Assembly: GCA_964554185.1 (NCBI GenBank)
Contig: CAZKNJ010000059.1
Coordinates: 1 to 10,608, forward strand
Direction: 5' to 3'
DNA length: 10,608 nucleotides
From: CAZKNJ01 sp964554185
GTDB taxonomy: Bacteria > 4484-113
A model generated the notes under the pieces. It was not told where the DNA came from. It searched no databases and saw only the letters and a program-made list of their open reading frames with translations. The position numbers were made by a program, and so were the translations under genes. Positions 1-6,279 of the stretch are shown piece by piece; within the stretch, counting starts at the first letter, position 1; every line of letters starts with the position of its first letter.

Positions 1-9
1 CATCCCCCA

Positions 10-38
10 TTGACCACCGCGCCCCCGCGCGGTATCAT
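10..38 (+). promoter_or_regulatory. glnA promoter, sigma70-like
   Basis: A -35 box TTGACC (10-15) and a -10 box TATCAT (33-38) are separated by exactly 17 bp; each matches the consensus at 5 of 6 positions. Transcription would start near 45, leaving a leader of about 30 nt that contains the glnA ribosome-binding site. The spacer is filled by a GC-only inverted repeat, CCGCGC-CCCC-GCGCGG (17-32). I see no GlnR/TnrA-type TGTNA-N7-TNACA site. The boxes are read directly; promoter activity is inferred. Confidence 0.65.
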
Positions 39-64
39 CGCGGCCATTATTCGGGAAACACACT

Positions 65-70
65 AGGGGG
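65..70 (+). promoter_or_regulatory. glnA ribosome-binding site
   Basis: AGGGGG lies four bases before the ATG at 75 and fixes this start. It contrasts with nadK and the gene at 9616, whose ATGs have no comparable site. Confidence 0.7.
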
Positions 71-74
71 AAGC

Positions 75-1415
75 ATGACGGAACGGAAGAACTACACGGC
101 TCAGGAGATCAAGGACCTCGTGCGCGACGAGAACGTGCGGGCGGTGTCGCTGTGGTTCGTGGACCTGGAGGGGCACCTGAAGGGCTTCTCCATCTCGCCG
201 GACGAGCTGGACCGGGCGCTGGATATCGGGATGAACTTTGACGGGTCGTCCATCACCGGCTTCAACGCCATCCAGGAAAGCGACCTGACCGCCAAGCCCG
301 ACCTGAGCACCTTCTCGCTCATCCCCGGCGGAGACGGCGAGTTCCGCACCGCGCGGCTGTTCGCCGACGTGGTGAACCCGGACGGCAGCGTCTTCTCGCA
401 CGACCCGCGCTACATCCTGCGCCACCAGATGGAGAAAGCGGCGAAGCTGGGTTACTCCTACTTCGTCGGCCCGGAGCTGGAGTTCTTCGTGTTCAAGTCC
501 ATGGCGCTTCCCCCGGTTCCCCTGGACGAGGGCACCTACTTCACCAGCCCGCCGGTGGACGCCAGCAGCAACCTGCGCACGGAGATTATGGAGGCGCTCA
601 ATGCGATGGGCATCAAGGTGGAGTACCACCACCACGAGGTGGCGCCCTCGCAACACGAGATTGACCTGCGCTACGACGAGGCGCTGAACATGGCCGACAG
701 CGCCATCACCTACAAGTTCCTGGCCAAGCAGATTGCCTTCCGCCACAACTGCTACATCACCTTTATGCCCAAGCCGCTGTACGGCGTCAACGGCAGCGGA
801 ATGCATATCCACCAGTCGCTGTTCAAGGACGGCAAGAACGCGTTTTACGACGAAAAGGACAAGTACAACCTGTCGGACGTGGCGAAAAGCTACATCGCCG
901 GGGTGCTGCGCCAGGCGCCGGCCATCACCGCCTTCCTCGCGCAGTATGTGAACTCCTACAAGCGGCTGGTGCCGGGCTTCGAGGCGCCGGTGTACATCTC
1001 CTGGAGCCCGGTGAACCGCAGCGCCCTCATCCGCGTGCCCGCCTTCCCCAAGGGAAAGGGCGAGAACGCGCGGTGCGAGCTGCGCTGCGCCGACCCGTCC
1101 TGCAACTTCTATTTCGCCTTTGCGCTGATGCTGGCGGCGGGGCTCAAGGGCATAGAGGAGAAGATGGAGCTGGAGGCGCCGGTGCTGGAGAACCTCTACG
1201 ACCTGTCGGAGCTGGAGCGGGAGAAGCGCGGCATCAAGAGCTTGCCCAGCAACCTGCACGAGGCGCTGCACTTCGCCAAGCGCAGCGAGTTTGTGCGCGA
1301 GGTGCTGGGCGACGAGGTGACCGAGCAGTTCCTGGAGCTGAAGTACCGCGAATGGGCGGAGTACCAGCGCCAGGTCAGCGAGTGGGAGTTGAAGCGCTAC
1401 TTCTCGGTGCTCTAG
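75..1415 (+). CDS. glnA: Type I glutamine synthetase (GSI-alpha-like)
   Basis: Cytosolic ATP-dependent ligase that makes glutamine from glutamate and ammonium, expected to form a dodecamer. The 446 residues match the short GSI class and lack room for the GSI-beta insertion. Motifs in order: FDGSSITGF (55-63), the metal-binding stretch GPELEFFVF (132-140), HHHEVAPSQHEID (185-197), NGSGMHIHQSL (239-249), the glutamate-flap motif LVPGFEAPV (298-306), and NRSALIRVP (314-322). NLYDL (373-377) keeps a tyrosine at the place adenylylated in GSI-beta enzymes, but the rest of that loop is GSI-alpha-like. The start is set by the purine-rich site AGGGGG at 65-70, four bases before ATG. Ala65 stands where Bacillus subtilis GS has Arg62, a residue tied to glutamine feedback inhibition. 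The stop codon overlaps that of the convergent gene, with no terminator between. The gene is apparently monocistronic. Confidence 0.96.
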   Translation: MTERKNYTAQEIKDLVRDENVRAVSLWFVDLEGHLKGFSISPDELDRALDIGMNFDGSSITGFNAIQESDLTAKPDLSTFSLIPGGDGEFRTARLFADVVNPDGSVFSHDPRYILRHQMEKAAKLGYSYFVGPELEFFVFKSMALPPVPLDEGTYFTSPPVDASSNLRTEIMEALNAMGIKVEYHHHEVAPSQHEIDLRYDEALNMADSAITYKFLAKQIAFRHNCYITFMPKPLYGVNGSGMHIHQSLFKDGKNAFYDEKDKYNLSDVAKSYIAGVLRQAPAITAFLAQYVNSYKRLVPGFEAPVYISWSPVNRSALIRVPAFPKGKGENARCELRCADPSCNFYFAFALMLAAGLKGIEEKMELEAPVLENLYDLSELEREKRGIKSLPSNLHEALHFAKRSEFVREVLGDEVTEQFLELKYREWAEYQRQVSEWELKRYFSVL

Positions 1416-1975
1416 CTCCCCTTCTTGGGCTCAACATAGATGGGCTGTTCCAGTTGCTTCTGCAGTCTGGCGCGCTCATCAACCGTGGGCAATTTCGTGG
1501 TCCAGCGGAACCGGACCTGGTAGTTGTCCTTGCTCCGCTGGTGGACGACCGGCGCGGCGCGCCCTTCCGGCCCCCAGACAGCATCTCCCAGCGCGAAGTA
1601 CTTGGCCTGCCCGAAGTTGTGTTCGTAATACGCCTCAACGACAATCACGTCCACGTCCTTGTGCCGCTGGTAGATGCTCTGCATAACCGTCACCATGGTG
1701 GCTTCCGCTTCCTCCAGCGCGACATTGGCGGGTAGCCCGATTTGGGCAGCTGCCCCTTTCCCTTTAGCCTCCATCTGGACAGTTTCGGTGTAGTTCGTCG
1801 GCTGAACGACGAGGGCAAGGTCGTATCCGTAATCCTGGAATCGCACGACGGGCTCGGTTACGAAGTAATACAAGAAGTAAGCGATAATCGCGACAACCAC
1901 AAGAAGCGCGAGGTAAAACGCGATTACCCGGGTGTTGGCCGGGTCAAAGCCGCTGCTTTTTGTAGTTTTGGCCAT
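1412..1975 (-). CDS. Single-pass membrane-anchored protein of unknown function
   Basis: I do not recognise a family. From ATG at 1975 the protein has 187 residues. A short basic N-terminus (MAKTTKSSGFDPANTR) is followed by one hydrophobic helix at about 17-40 and then an exported domain of about 147 residues. That arrangement suggests an N-in signal anchor with the C-terminal domain outside the membrane. The soluble part contains an alpha/beta-like stretch around IVVEAYYEHNFGQAKYFALG (111-130) and ends in a charged tail. Frame remains open upstream to a TTG at 2086, but the added residues are Cys/Leu-rich with no signal character, and ATG placed just before the basic anchor is more plausible. 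No clear Shine-Dalgarno site precedes it. The stop TAG overlaps glnA's stop on the opposite strand. It is transcribed divergently from the nadK operon. Confidence is high that it is a gene and low on function. Confidence 0.75.
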   Translation of the reverse strand: MAKTTKSSGFDPANTRVIAFYLALLVVVAIIAYFLYYFVTEPVVRFQDYGYDLALVVQPTNYTETVQMEAKGKGAAAQIGLPANVALEEAEATMVTVMQSIYQRHKDVDVIVVEAYYEHNFGQAKYFALGDAVWGPEGRAAPVVHQRSKDNYQVRFRWTTKLPTVDERARLQKQLEQPIYVEPKKGS

Positions 1976-2030
1976 ATGCATGCAGGCCGGCATCAGGCCG
2001 AGGGCCGCCTCTACCGCGATGAGCGAACGC

Positions 2031-2067
2031 CTACATTGTAGCAAGTGAACCGCGCTACAACTAGTAG
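2031..2067. promoter_or_regulatory. Inverted repeats in the divergent promoter region; operator candidate
   Basis: TTGTAGC (2036-2042) and GCTACAA (2054-2060) form a perfect 7-bp inverted repeat with an 11-bp spacer. The left arm also belongs to a second palindrome, CTACA-T-TGTAG (2031-2041), and the right side continues as CTAC-AACTA-GTAG (2055-2067). The left arm overlaps TACAAT (2040-2035, minus strand), the best -10 box for the membrane-protein gene. The layout fits a dimeric repressor site. The regulator is unknown, and I do not see a classical LexA box here. Confidence 0.4.
2035..2040 (-). promoter_or_regulatory. Possible -10 box for the minus-strand membrane protein gene
   Basis: Read on the minus strand, 2040-2035 is TACAAT, five of six matches to TATAAT, about 60 bp upstream of the ATG at 1975. 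No convincing -35 hexamer lies 16-18 bp further upstream, so an activator may be needed or the call may be chance. It sits inside the inverted repeat. Confidence 0.3.
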
Positions 2068-2103
2068 GAGGAGTAAAAACGGCCAACCGGAGGGATTGAC
2101 GAG

Positions 2104-2132
2104 TTTACTTAGCCGTTCCGTTGAAGTAGAAT
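2104..2132 (+). promoter_or_regulatory. nadK-operon promoter, apparently leaderless
   Basis: TTTACT (2104-2109, four of six to TTGACA), a 17-bp spacer, and TAGAAT (2127-2132, five of six to TATAAT). The ATG of nadK begins only 10 bp after the -10 box, so initiation at the usual distance would give an mRNA starting at or within about 3 nt of the start codon. TAG within the -10 box (2127-2129) is an in-frame stop, which excludes a longer nadK reading frame. Confidence 0.5.
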
Positions 2133-2141
2133 TGGGGCGCA

Positions 2142-2984
2142 ATGCGCGCCCTGGTAAAGCTGCACCCGACCATCGTCACCAACGAGTTCTTTCAGCAAAG
2201 TGTCGTGCCGGAGTTGAGCCGTGCGGGCATCGGCTTCAGCCTGCTGCCCATGGACATTTGCGAGGCCAAAGAGCTGCCCCCAGGCGATATCGTACTCGTC
2301 ATCGGGGGAGATGGCACCTTCCTATCCGGGGCCCTGGTGGCCAGCGAGCAGAACATCCCCATTATGGGTGTGGAGCTGGGCCACCTGGGCTTTCTCTGCC
2401 AGCAACCAGTGGAGCGTCTGCCGGAAGTTCTTCAGGCGCTGGTTGGTGGTGATTACAGCATTGAAGAACGCCCGGTGTTGAAATGTACGACTTCAGTGGG
2501 CGGCGACCCGGCGGTTGAGCGCACGGCCATCAATGACGTGGTGCTGGGGAAGTCGGAGCTGACGCGGCTGATTGAGCTGACCGTGGTGATTGACGGAGAG
2601 CCACTGGCGACGTTCAAGGCTGATGGCATCGTCGTTGCTTCCGCGACCGGATCTACCGCCTACTCGCTGTCGGCGGGCGGCCCCCTGCTGGAGCCCACGC
2701 TGGCCGCGCTCGTTATCACCCCGATTTGCGCCCATACGCTTTACGCCAAGCCCTACGTGGTGGATGGGCGGCGGAACATCAAGCTCTCTCTGGCGCAGGA
2801 AGCGCCCGCCGCCGTGCTGTCCATGGACGGCCGCAAGGTCGGCCCGGTAACGCCCGATGATGTAATAGCCGTAACCCTGAAGGAGAGACCACTGAAAGTG
2901 GTGCGGCTGGAATCACCCACTTTCTACAGCGTTTTGCGGGAGAAGTTCGGGTGGGACTTCAAGTTCTCCCGCGCGCGCGAATGA
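2142..2984 (+). CDS. nadK: NAD kinase
   Basis: Cytosolic enzyme that phosphorylates NAD at the adenosine 2'-hydroxyl to give NADP, the only route to NADP in most bacteria. Its 280 residues are normal for the family. Diagnostic motifs: GGDGT (55-59), which binds phosphate and carries the catalytic Asp57; GHLGFL (80-85); the conserved Asn-Asp pair (131-132); and the NAD-binding block DGIVVASATGSTAYSLSAGG (161-180). The C-terminal sheet includes SMDGR (227-231). The start is well fixed: an in-frame TAG lies at 2127 and ATG at 2142 is the first start codon after it. Upstream there is only a weak GGGG (2134-2137), not a proper ribosome-binding site. It is first in the five-gene operon, and recN follows after 7 bp, a pairing also seen in Escherichia coli and many other bacteria. 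Confidence 0.95.
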   Translation: MRALVKLHPTIVTNEFFQQSVVPELSRAGIGFSLLPMDICEAKELPPGDIVLVIGGDGTFLSGALVASEQNIPIMGVELGHLGFLCQQPVERLPEVLQALVGGDYSIEERPVLKCTTSVGGDPAVERTAINDVVLGKSELTRLIELTVVIDGEPLATFKADGIVVASATGSTAYSLSAGGPLLEPTLAALVITPICAHTLYAKPYVVDGRRNIKLSLAQEAPAAVLSMDGRKVGPVTPDDVIAVTLKERPLKVVRLESPTFYSVLREKFGWDFKFSRARE

Positions 2985-2991
2985 CACCGCC

Positions 2992-4668
2992 GTGCTGACT
3001 GAGCTTTCTGTCACCAATTTCTCGCTGATCAAGGATGTCCGCCTGGAGTTTGGGGCCGGGCTGAACGTCCTTACCGGCGAGTCCGGCGCCGGCAAGACTC
3101 TCCTCATAGACGCCCTTTCCTTCGTTCTCGGCAAGCGCCCGAATCGTACGGTCATCGGGAGCGACGCGGACGAATGCTCTGTGCGGGCTGTTTTCACGCT
3201 CGCCAAAGCCACCGCTGCGCAGCACAAGCTGCCGGAAACCGTCGTGCTGGAGCGCAGTTACACCGCTGACGGACGTTCAAGCCTGTTGCTGAACGGCTCG
3301 CCGGCCAGGGTCGGCGAGGTGCGGGAGTCCGTTGCTCCACTGGTGGATATCAGCAGCCAATTCGCGGTGCAGGAGATATTCCGCCCCGCCTTCCAACGCC
3401 GTATCCTGGACGCTTTCGGCGATAGCTCGTTCAGGAAGAAGCTTGAAGCCTACCGCTCCGGCTTTGAGGAATGGCGCGTGCTGAAATCCGACCTGGAACA
3501 GCGCCGGAAGCTGCTTCAGCGCTCGGAGGAGGAACAGGCGTATCTGCAGTATCTGGTGGAGGAGCTACAGAAGGCCGCCATCGCTCCGGGAGAGAAGAGC
3601 AAGCTGGAGGAGGAGCTCTTCATCCTGGAAAACGCGGAGGAGCTAGCGCGGCGCATAGCGACGGCGGCTGCCCTGCTGGATCAGGGCGACGACGAATCGC
3701 CTTCCGCCTTTGACCTCCTGGCGAGGGCAGAAGCGGAGCTCAACGGCCTGCCCGGCGCCGCGCGGGAGCACTCGCGCATCTCCGAGGTGCTCAGCAGGTT
3801 GACCGCGTTGCTGGACGGTCTGGTCGAGGCCAGGACGTTGCTGACCGAGCTGGTTGAGATTCCGGAAGTATCCCCGGAAGCCGTGGAGAAGCTCCGGAGG
3901 CGGCTGGACGAGGTCAACCGGCTGGAACACAAGTACAAGGTAAAGGCCGATGAACTGCCGGCGTTCCTCGACCGTTCCCGGGGGAAACTGGACAAACTGC
4001 AAACCTCTCCTGAGCTGATTCAACAGCTTGAGAGTGAAGTGAACCAGAGGGCCGCGAGGCTGTTGGAGCAGGCGAGAGAGCTTCATATGTCCCGCCAGGC
4101 AATCGGACGGAAGCTCGAGAAGTCCGTGAGAAACTATCTTGATGAGCTTGGCTTCAGCCGCACTGAGTTCATCGTGGAGGTGACCGCGGCGGATGCGCCC
4201 TCGGCGGATGATCTCAAGGAGTACGGCTACTCGCGGGTGGAGTTCATCATCAGCCTGAACCCCGGCGAGCCGGCAAGGGCGCTGTCCGACATCGCATCGG
4301 GCGGAGAGGCTTCGCGGCTGCTGCTCGCGGTGAAGGCAGCGCTTCAGGAGCGGCTGTCGTATGTTACTATACTCTTTGACGAGATCGAGGCCGGTGTCGG
4401 CGGGGATGCGGCATTCAACGTGGCCAGAGTGCTAAGAGACCTGGCCGTGTCGCACCAGGTTATCGCCGTTACCCACCTTGCGCCGGTTGCCGCCGCCGGA
4501 GCCCTGCATTTGGATGTGGTCAAGCGGACCTCCGGCGGCAGGACCGAGGTGCAGGTCATGCGCCTCGCCGGCGACGGGAGGGTCAGGGCCATCGCCAGGA
4601 TGCTCGGTGACGCGGATGACGAGCGGGGCCGGGCGCTGGCGGAGGAGTTCCTCCGCCGGCAAAGCTGA
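2992..4668 (+). CDS. recN: DNA repair protein RecN
   Basis: SMC-like ATPase that acts early in double-strand-break repair by tethering DNA and supporting RecA. It has 558 residues, the usual length. The N-terminal head starts with the typical NFSLIKDV pattern and Walker A GESGAGKT (29-36). A charged helical, coiled-coil-prone middle (about 145-390) follows. The C-terminal head has the ABC signature SGGEASR (436-442), Walker B ILFDE (460-464) and an H-loop at Thr494-His495. Head halves at both ends of a coiled coil are the SMC arrangement. The start is GTG, 7 bp after the nadK stop; no ribosome-binding site is visible, so translation is probably coupled. Oddity: where RecN proteins normally read HGQH after the beta-strand ending in Asp-Ile, this one reads SSQF (121-124). 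The Q-loop Gln is kept but both flanking histidines are lost. Identification is secure. Confidence 0.96.
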   Translation: MLTELSVTNFSLIKDVRLEFGAGLNVLTGESGAGKTLLIDALSFVLGKRPNRTVIGSDADECSVRAVFTLAKATAAQHKLPETVVLERSYTADGRSSLLLNGSPARVGEVRESVAPLVDISSQFAVQEIFRPAFQRRILDAFGDSSFRKKLEAYRSGFEEWRVLKSDLEQRRKLLQRSEEEQAYLQYLVEELQKAAIAPGEKSKLEEELFILENAEELARRIATAAALLDQGDDESPSAFDLLARAEAELNGLPGAAREHSRISEVLSRLTALLDGLVEARTLLTELVEIPEVSPEAVEKLRRRLDEVNRLEHKYKVKADELPAFLDRSRGKLDKLQTSPELIQQLESEVNQRAARLLEQARELHMSRQAIGRKLEKSVRNYLDELGFSRTEFIVEVTAADAPSADDLKEYGYSRVEFIISLNPGEPARALSDIASGGEASRLLLAVKAALQERLSYVTILFDEIEAGVGGDAAFNVARVLRDLAVSHQVIAVTHLAPVAAAGALHLDVVKRTSGGRTEVQVMRLAGDGRVRAIARMLGDADDERGRALAEEFLRRQS

Positions 4669-4683
4669 TACGGTGAACGCGAT

Positions 4684-6279
4684 ATGGACGCGATAGGAGC
4701 AACTCCCTTCAGCCGCAATGAGAGGCTTGAGGCCGCGCTCTATCTAAAGGGCAACGAGGCGAGCATCACTGACCTCGTTCACCACCGTTGCGACAAGCTG
4801 CTGGAGCTGCTGGACCGGATGGAGTCTGCCCAGGTTATCCGCGAACTGTTGTATTCCGCGCTCAAGTCCTTGGCTGAAGGCGACATAGGGTACTACCTGC
4901 TGACGCTGATGCGCCTGCTCACCAGAAGCATCCACTTGAAGTTGCGCTTTGACGATGTGAACATCCTGGGCGCAAATGTGCTTATTGCGCTGAATGAGTA
5001 CATTGCGGCCAATCCAAGTCCGGCCAACGCCATGGAGATACTGGAAGAGGTCTACCTCAAGTTCACGAGCGACGAGGTCCGGGTCAAGCTCTTCCAGGAC
5101 TACGTGCACATTCAAGAGATCGTGCAGTTCCGGCACGTGGAAGAGCTTCAGCTGCTGGGGCAGGTTTCCCAATTCTCGGAGGTGGATCTCACGCGTGACG
5201 CCCGCACTCCTGAAGAACTGCTGGCAAAGCTGATGTCCATCCTGCAGGCCGACGGGGGCGTAGCCTTCTTCCACTCGCAGTTTTTCCGGGTGATCTACTC
5301 CAAGTTCTCTGGCAACAGCAGTTACTGGCGCGATCCCAAGGAGATACTGAGCGTCCTGAGCGGCAGCATGCGAAAGACGGTGGATCCGCAGGTGCTGGCT
5401 ACTTTTGCCCGGCTGGCGGAGGAGGGCTTCTACTGGCGGGTGGAACATAGCGACCGGCAGATAAACGAGATGCTGGAGGAGTACTTCCCGAAGTTTCACA
5501 GCAATCCTCCGCTGTCCAGGGTACAGCGCATTCTGGACTTCGACATGGACAACCCGCTGCTCAAAGTCTGCACCGCACACTCGTATATGACTTATGACCT
5601 TTACGTGGACGAGGAGAACTACGGAATGATCTTCATAAGCCGCGTCAATCCACCGGACTTCACCGAGGAGGATTACCGCTTTCTCTCCACTTTCGGCGGG
5701 ACGCTGCGGCAAATCGTCGGGAATGTAATCCTGGAAAGCCGCCTCAAAGAGATGGCGACTACCGACGCGGTTACGGGAGTGAACAATCGCCGCCAGTTTG
5801 AGACCTTCCTCGAGAATGAACTCGCCCGCGCCACGCGCTACAACCACTCGCTCGGTATGGCGATGATAGACCTGGACAACTTCAAGGACATCAACGACAC
5901 TTACGGCCACCAGGCGGGCGACTACATCCTCGCGGAGCTGTGCCGCGCTTTGAAACGGGGCTTGCGCGCAACTGAAATCATCTCCCGCTACGGTGGGGAG
6001 GAATTCGCCGTTATCGTTCCGCAGGCGGACTACGAAGTGACCGAGCTGGTTGGCGAGAAGATTCGCTCAATCGTGGAAAACCACCGCTTTGTATACAATG
6101 GGCTGATGATTCCTCTGACCGTCAGCGTGGGGGTTGCCCTCTTTCCGCAGATGGCCATTGACCGCGATTCACTGGTGGAGATGGCGGATAAGGCGCTTTA
6201 CCGCGCCAAGCGCGCCGGCAAGAACCGCGTGTGCTATCCCGCGAAATACGATAAGGACTGGGTGCCAGGCAGAGAGTGA
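4684..6279 (+). CDS. Diguanylate cyclase with GAF-like sensor (GGDEF)
   Basis: Predicted to make cyclic di-GMP from two GTP in the cytosol. The protein has 531 residues and no membrane segment or signal peptide. Residues 1-165 are a helical region I do not recognise. About 175-355 looks like a GAF domain, ending in the typical FTEEDYRFLSTFGGTLRQIV pattern (326-345). The catalytic GGDEF domain spans about 356-520. It has TDAVTGVNNRR (360-370), metal- and substrate-binding Asp396 in MIDLDNF, and the active-site loop RYGGEEF (435-441), all consistent with activity. The product-inhibition I-site, normally RxxD five residues before GGEEF, reads Arg-Ala-Thr-Glu (428-431), so it is conservatively altered. 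The gene begins 15 bp after recN; GGTGA (4672-4676), seven bases before ATG, could pair with 16S rRNA. Its stop overlaps the next gene's start. Confidence 0.92.
   Translation: MDAIGATPFSRNERLEAALYLKGNEASITDLVHHRCDKLLELLDRMESAQVIRELLYSALKSLAEGDIGYYLLTLMRLLTRSIHLKLRFDDVNILGANVLIALNEYIAANPSPANAMEILEEVYLKFTSDEVRVKLFQDYVHIQEIVQFRHVEELQLLGQVSQFSEVDLTRDARTPEELLAKLMSILQADGGVAFFHSQFFRVIYSKFSGNSSYWRDPKEILSVLSGSMRKTVDPQVLATFARLAEEGFYWRVEHSDRQINEMLEEYFPKFHSNPPLSRVQRILDFDMDNPLLKVCTAHSYMTYDLYVDEENYGMIFISRVNPPDFTEEDYRFLSTFGGTLRQIVGNVILESRLKEMATTDAVTGVNNRRQFETFLENELARATRYNHSLGMAMIDLDNFKDINDTYGHQAGDYILAELCRALKRGLRATEIISRYGGEEFAVIVPQADYEVTELVGEKIRSIVENHRFVYNGLMIPLTVSVGVALFPQMAIDRDSLVEMADKALYRAKRAGKNRVCYPAKYDKDWVPGRE

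Noticed and set aside
63..1271. Long minus-strand open frame (402 codons) opposite glnA
   Set aside because: It mirrors a certain glutamine synthetase gene. Its product is His/Arg/Val-rich low-complexity sequence without a fold, typical of the antisense of GC-rich coding DNA.
1373..1735. Plus-strand frame extending past glnA's stop as a separate gene
   Set aside because: It is an out-of-frame continuation that starts inside glnA and then reads antisense to the membrane-protein gene. It has no start signal, and the Ala/Gly/Arg composition is typical of frame-shifted GC-rich DNA.
2066..2073. Strong Shine-Dalgarno-like AGGAGGAG in the intergenic region
   Set aside because: No start codon lies 5-10 bases downstream (it runs into TAAAAACGG), and the frame from GTG 2045 that passes through it looks like a shadow of nadK. 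Not annotated as a ribosome-binding site.
2096..2101. TTGACG as a -35 box for nadK
   Set aside because: Good hexamer, but it lies 25 bp from TAGAAT, and no -10-like sequence lies 16-18 bp downstream. TTTACT at 2104 has correct spacing.
4744..5910. 388-codon minus-strand frame opposite the cyclase gene
   Set aside because: It is the antisense of a gene with clear GAF and GGDEF motifs; its composition is unnatural and no start signal is visible.
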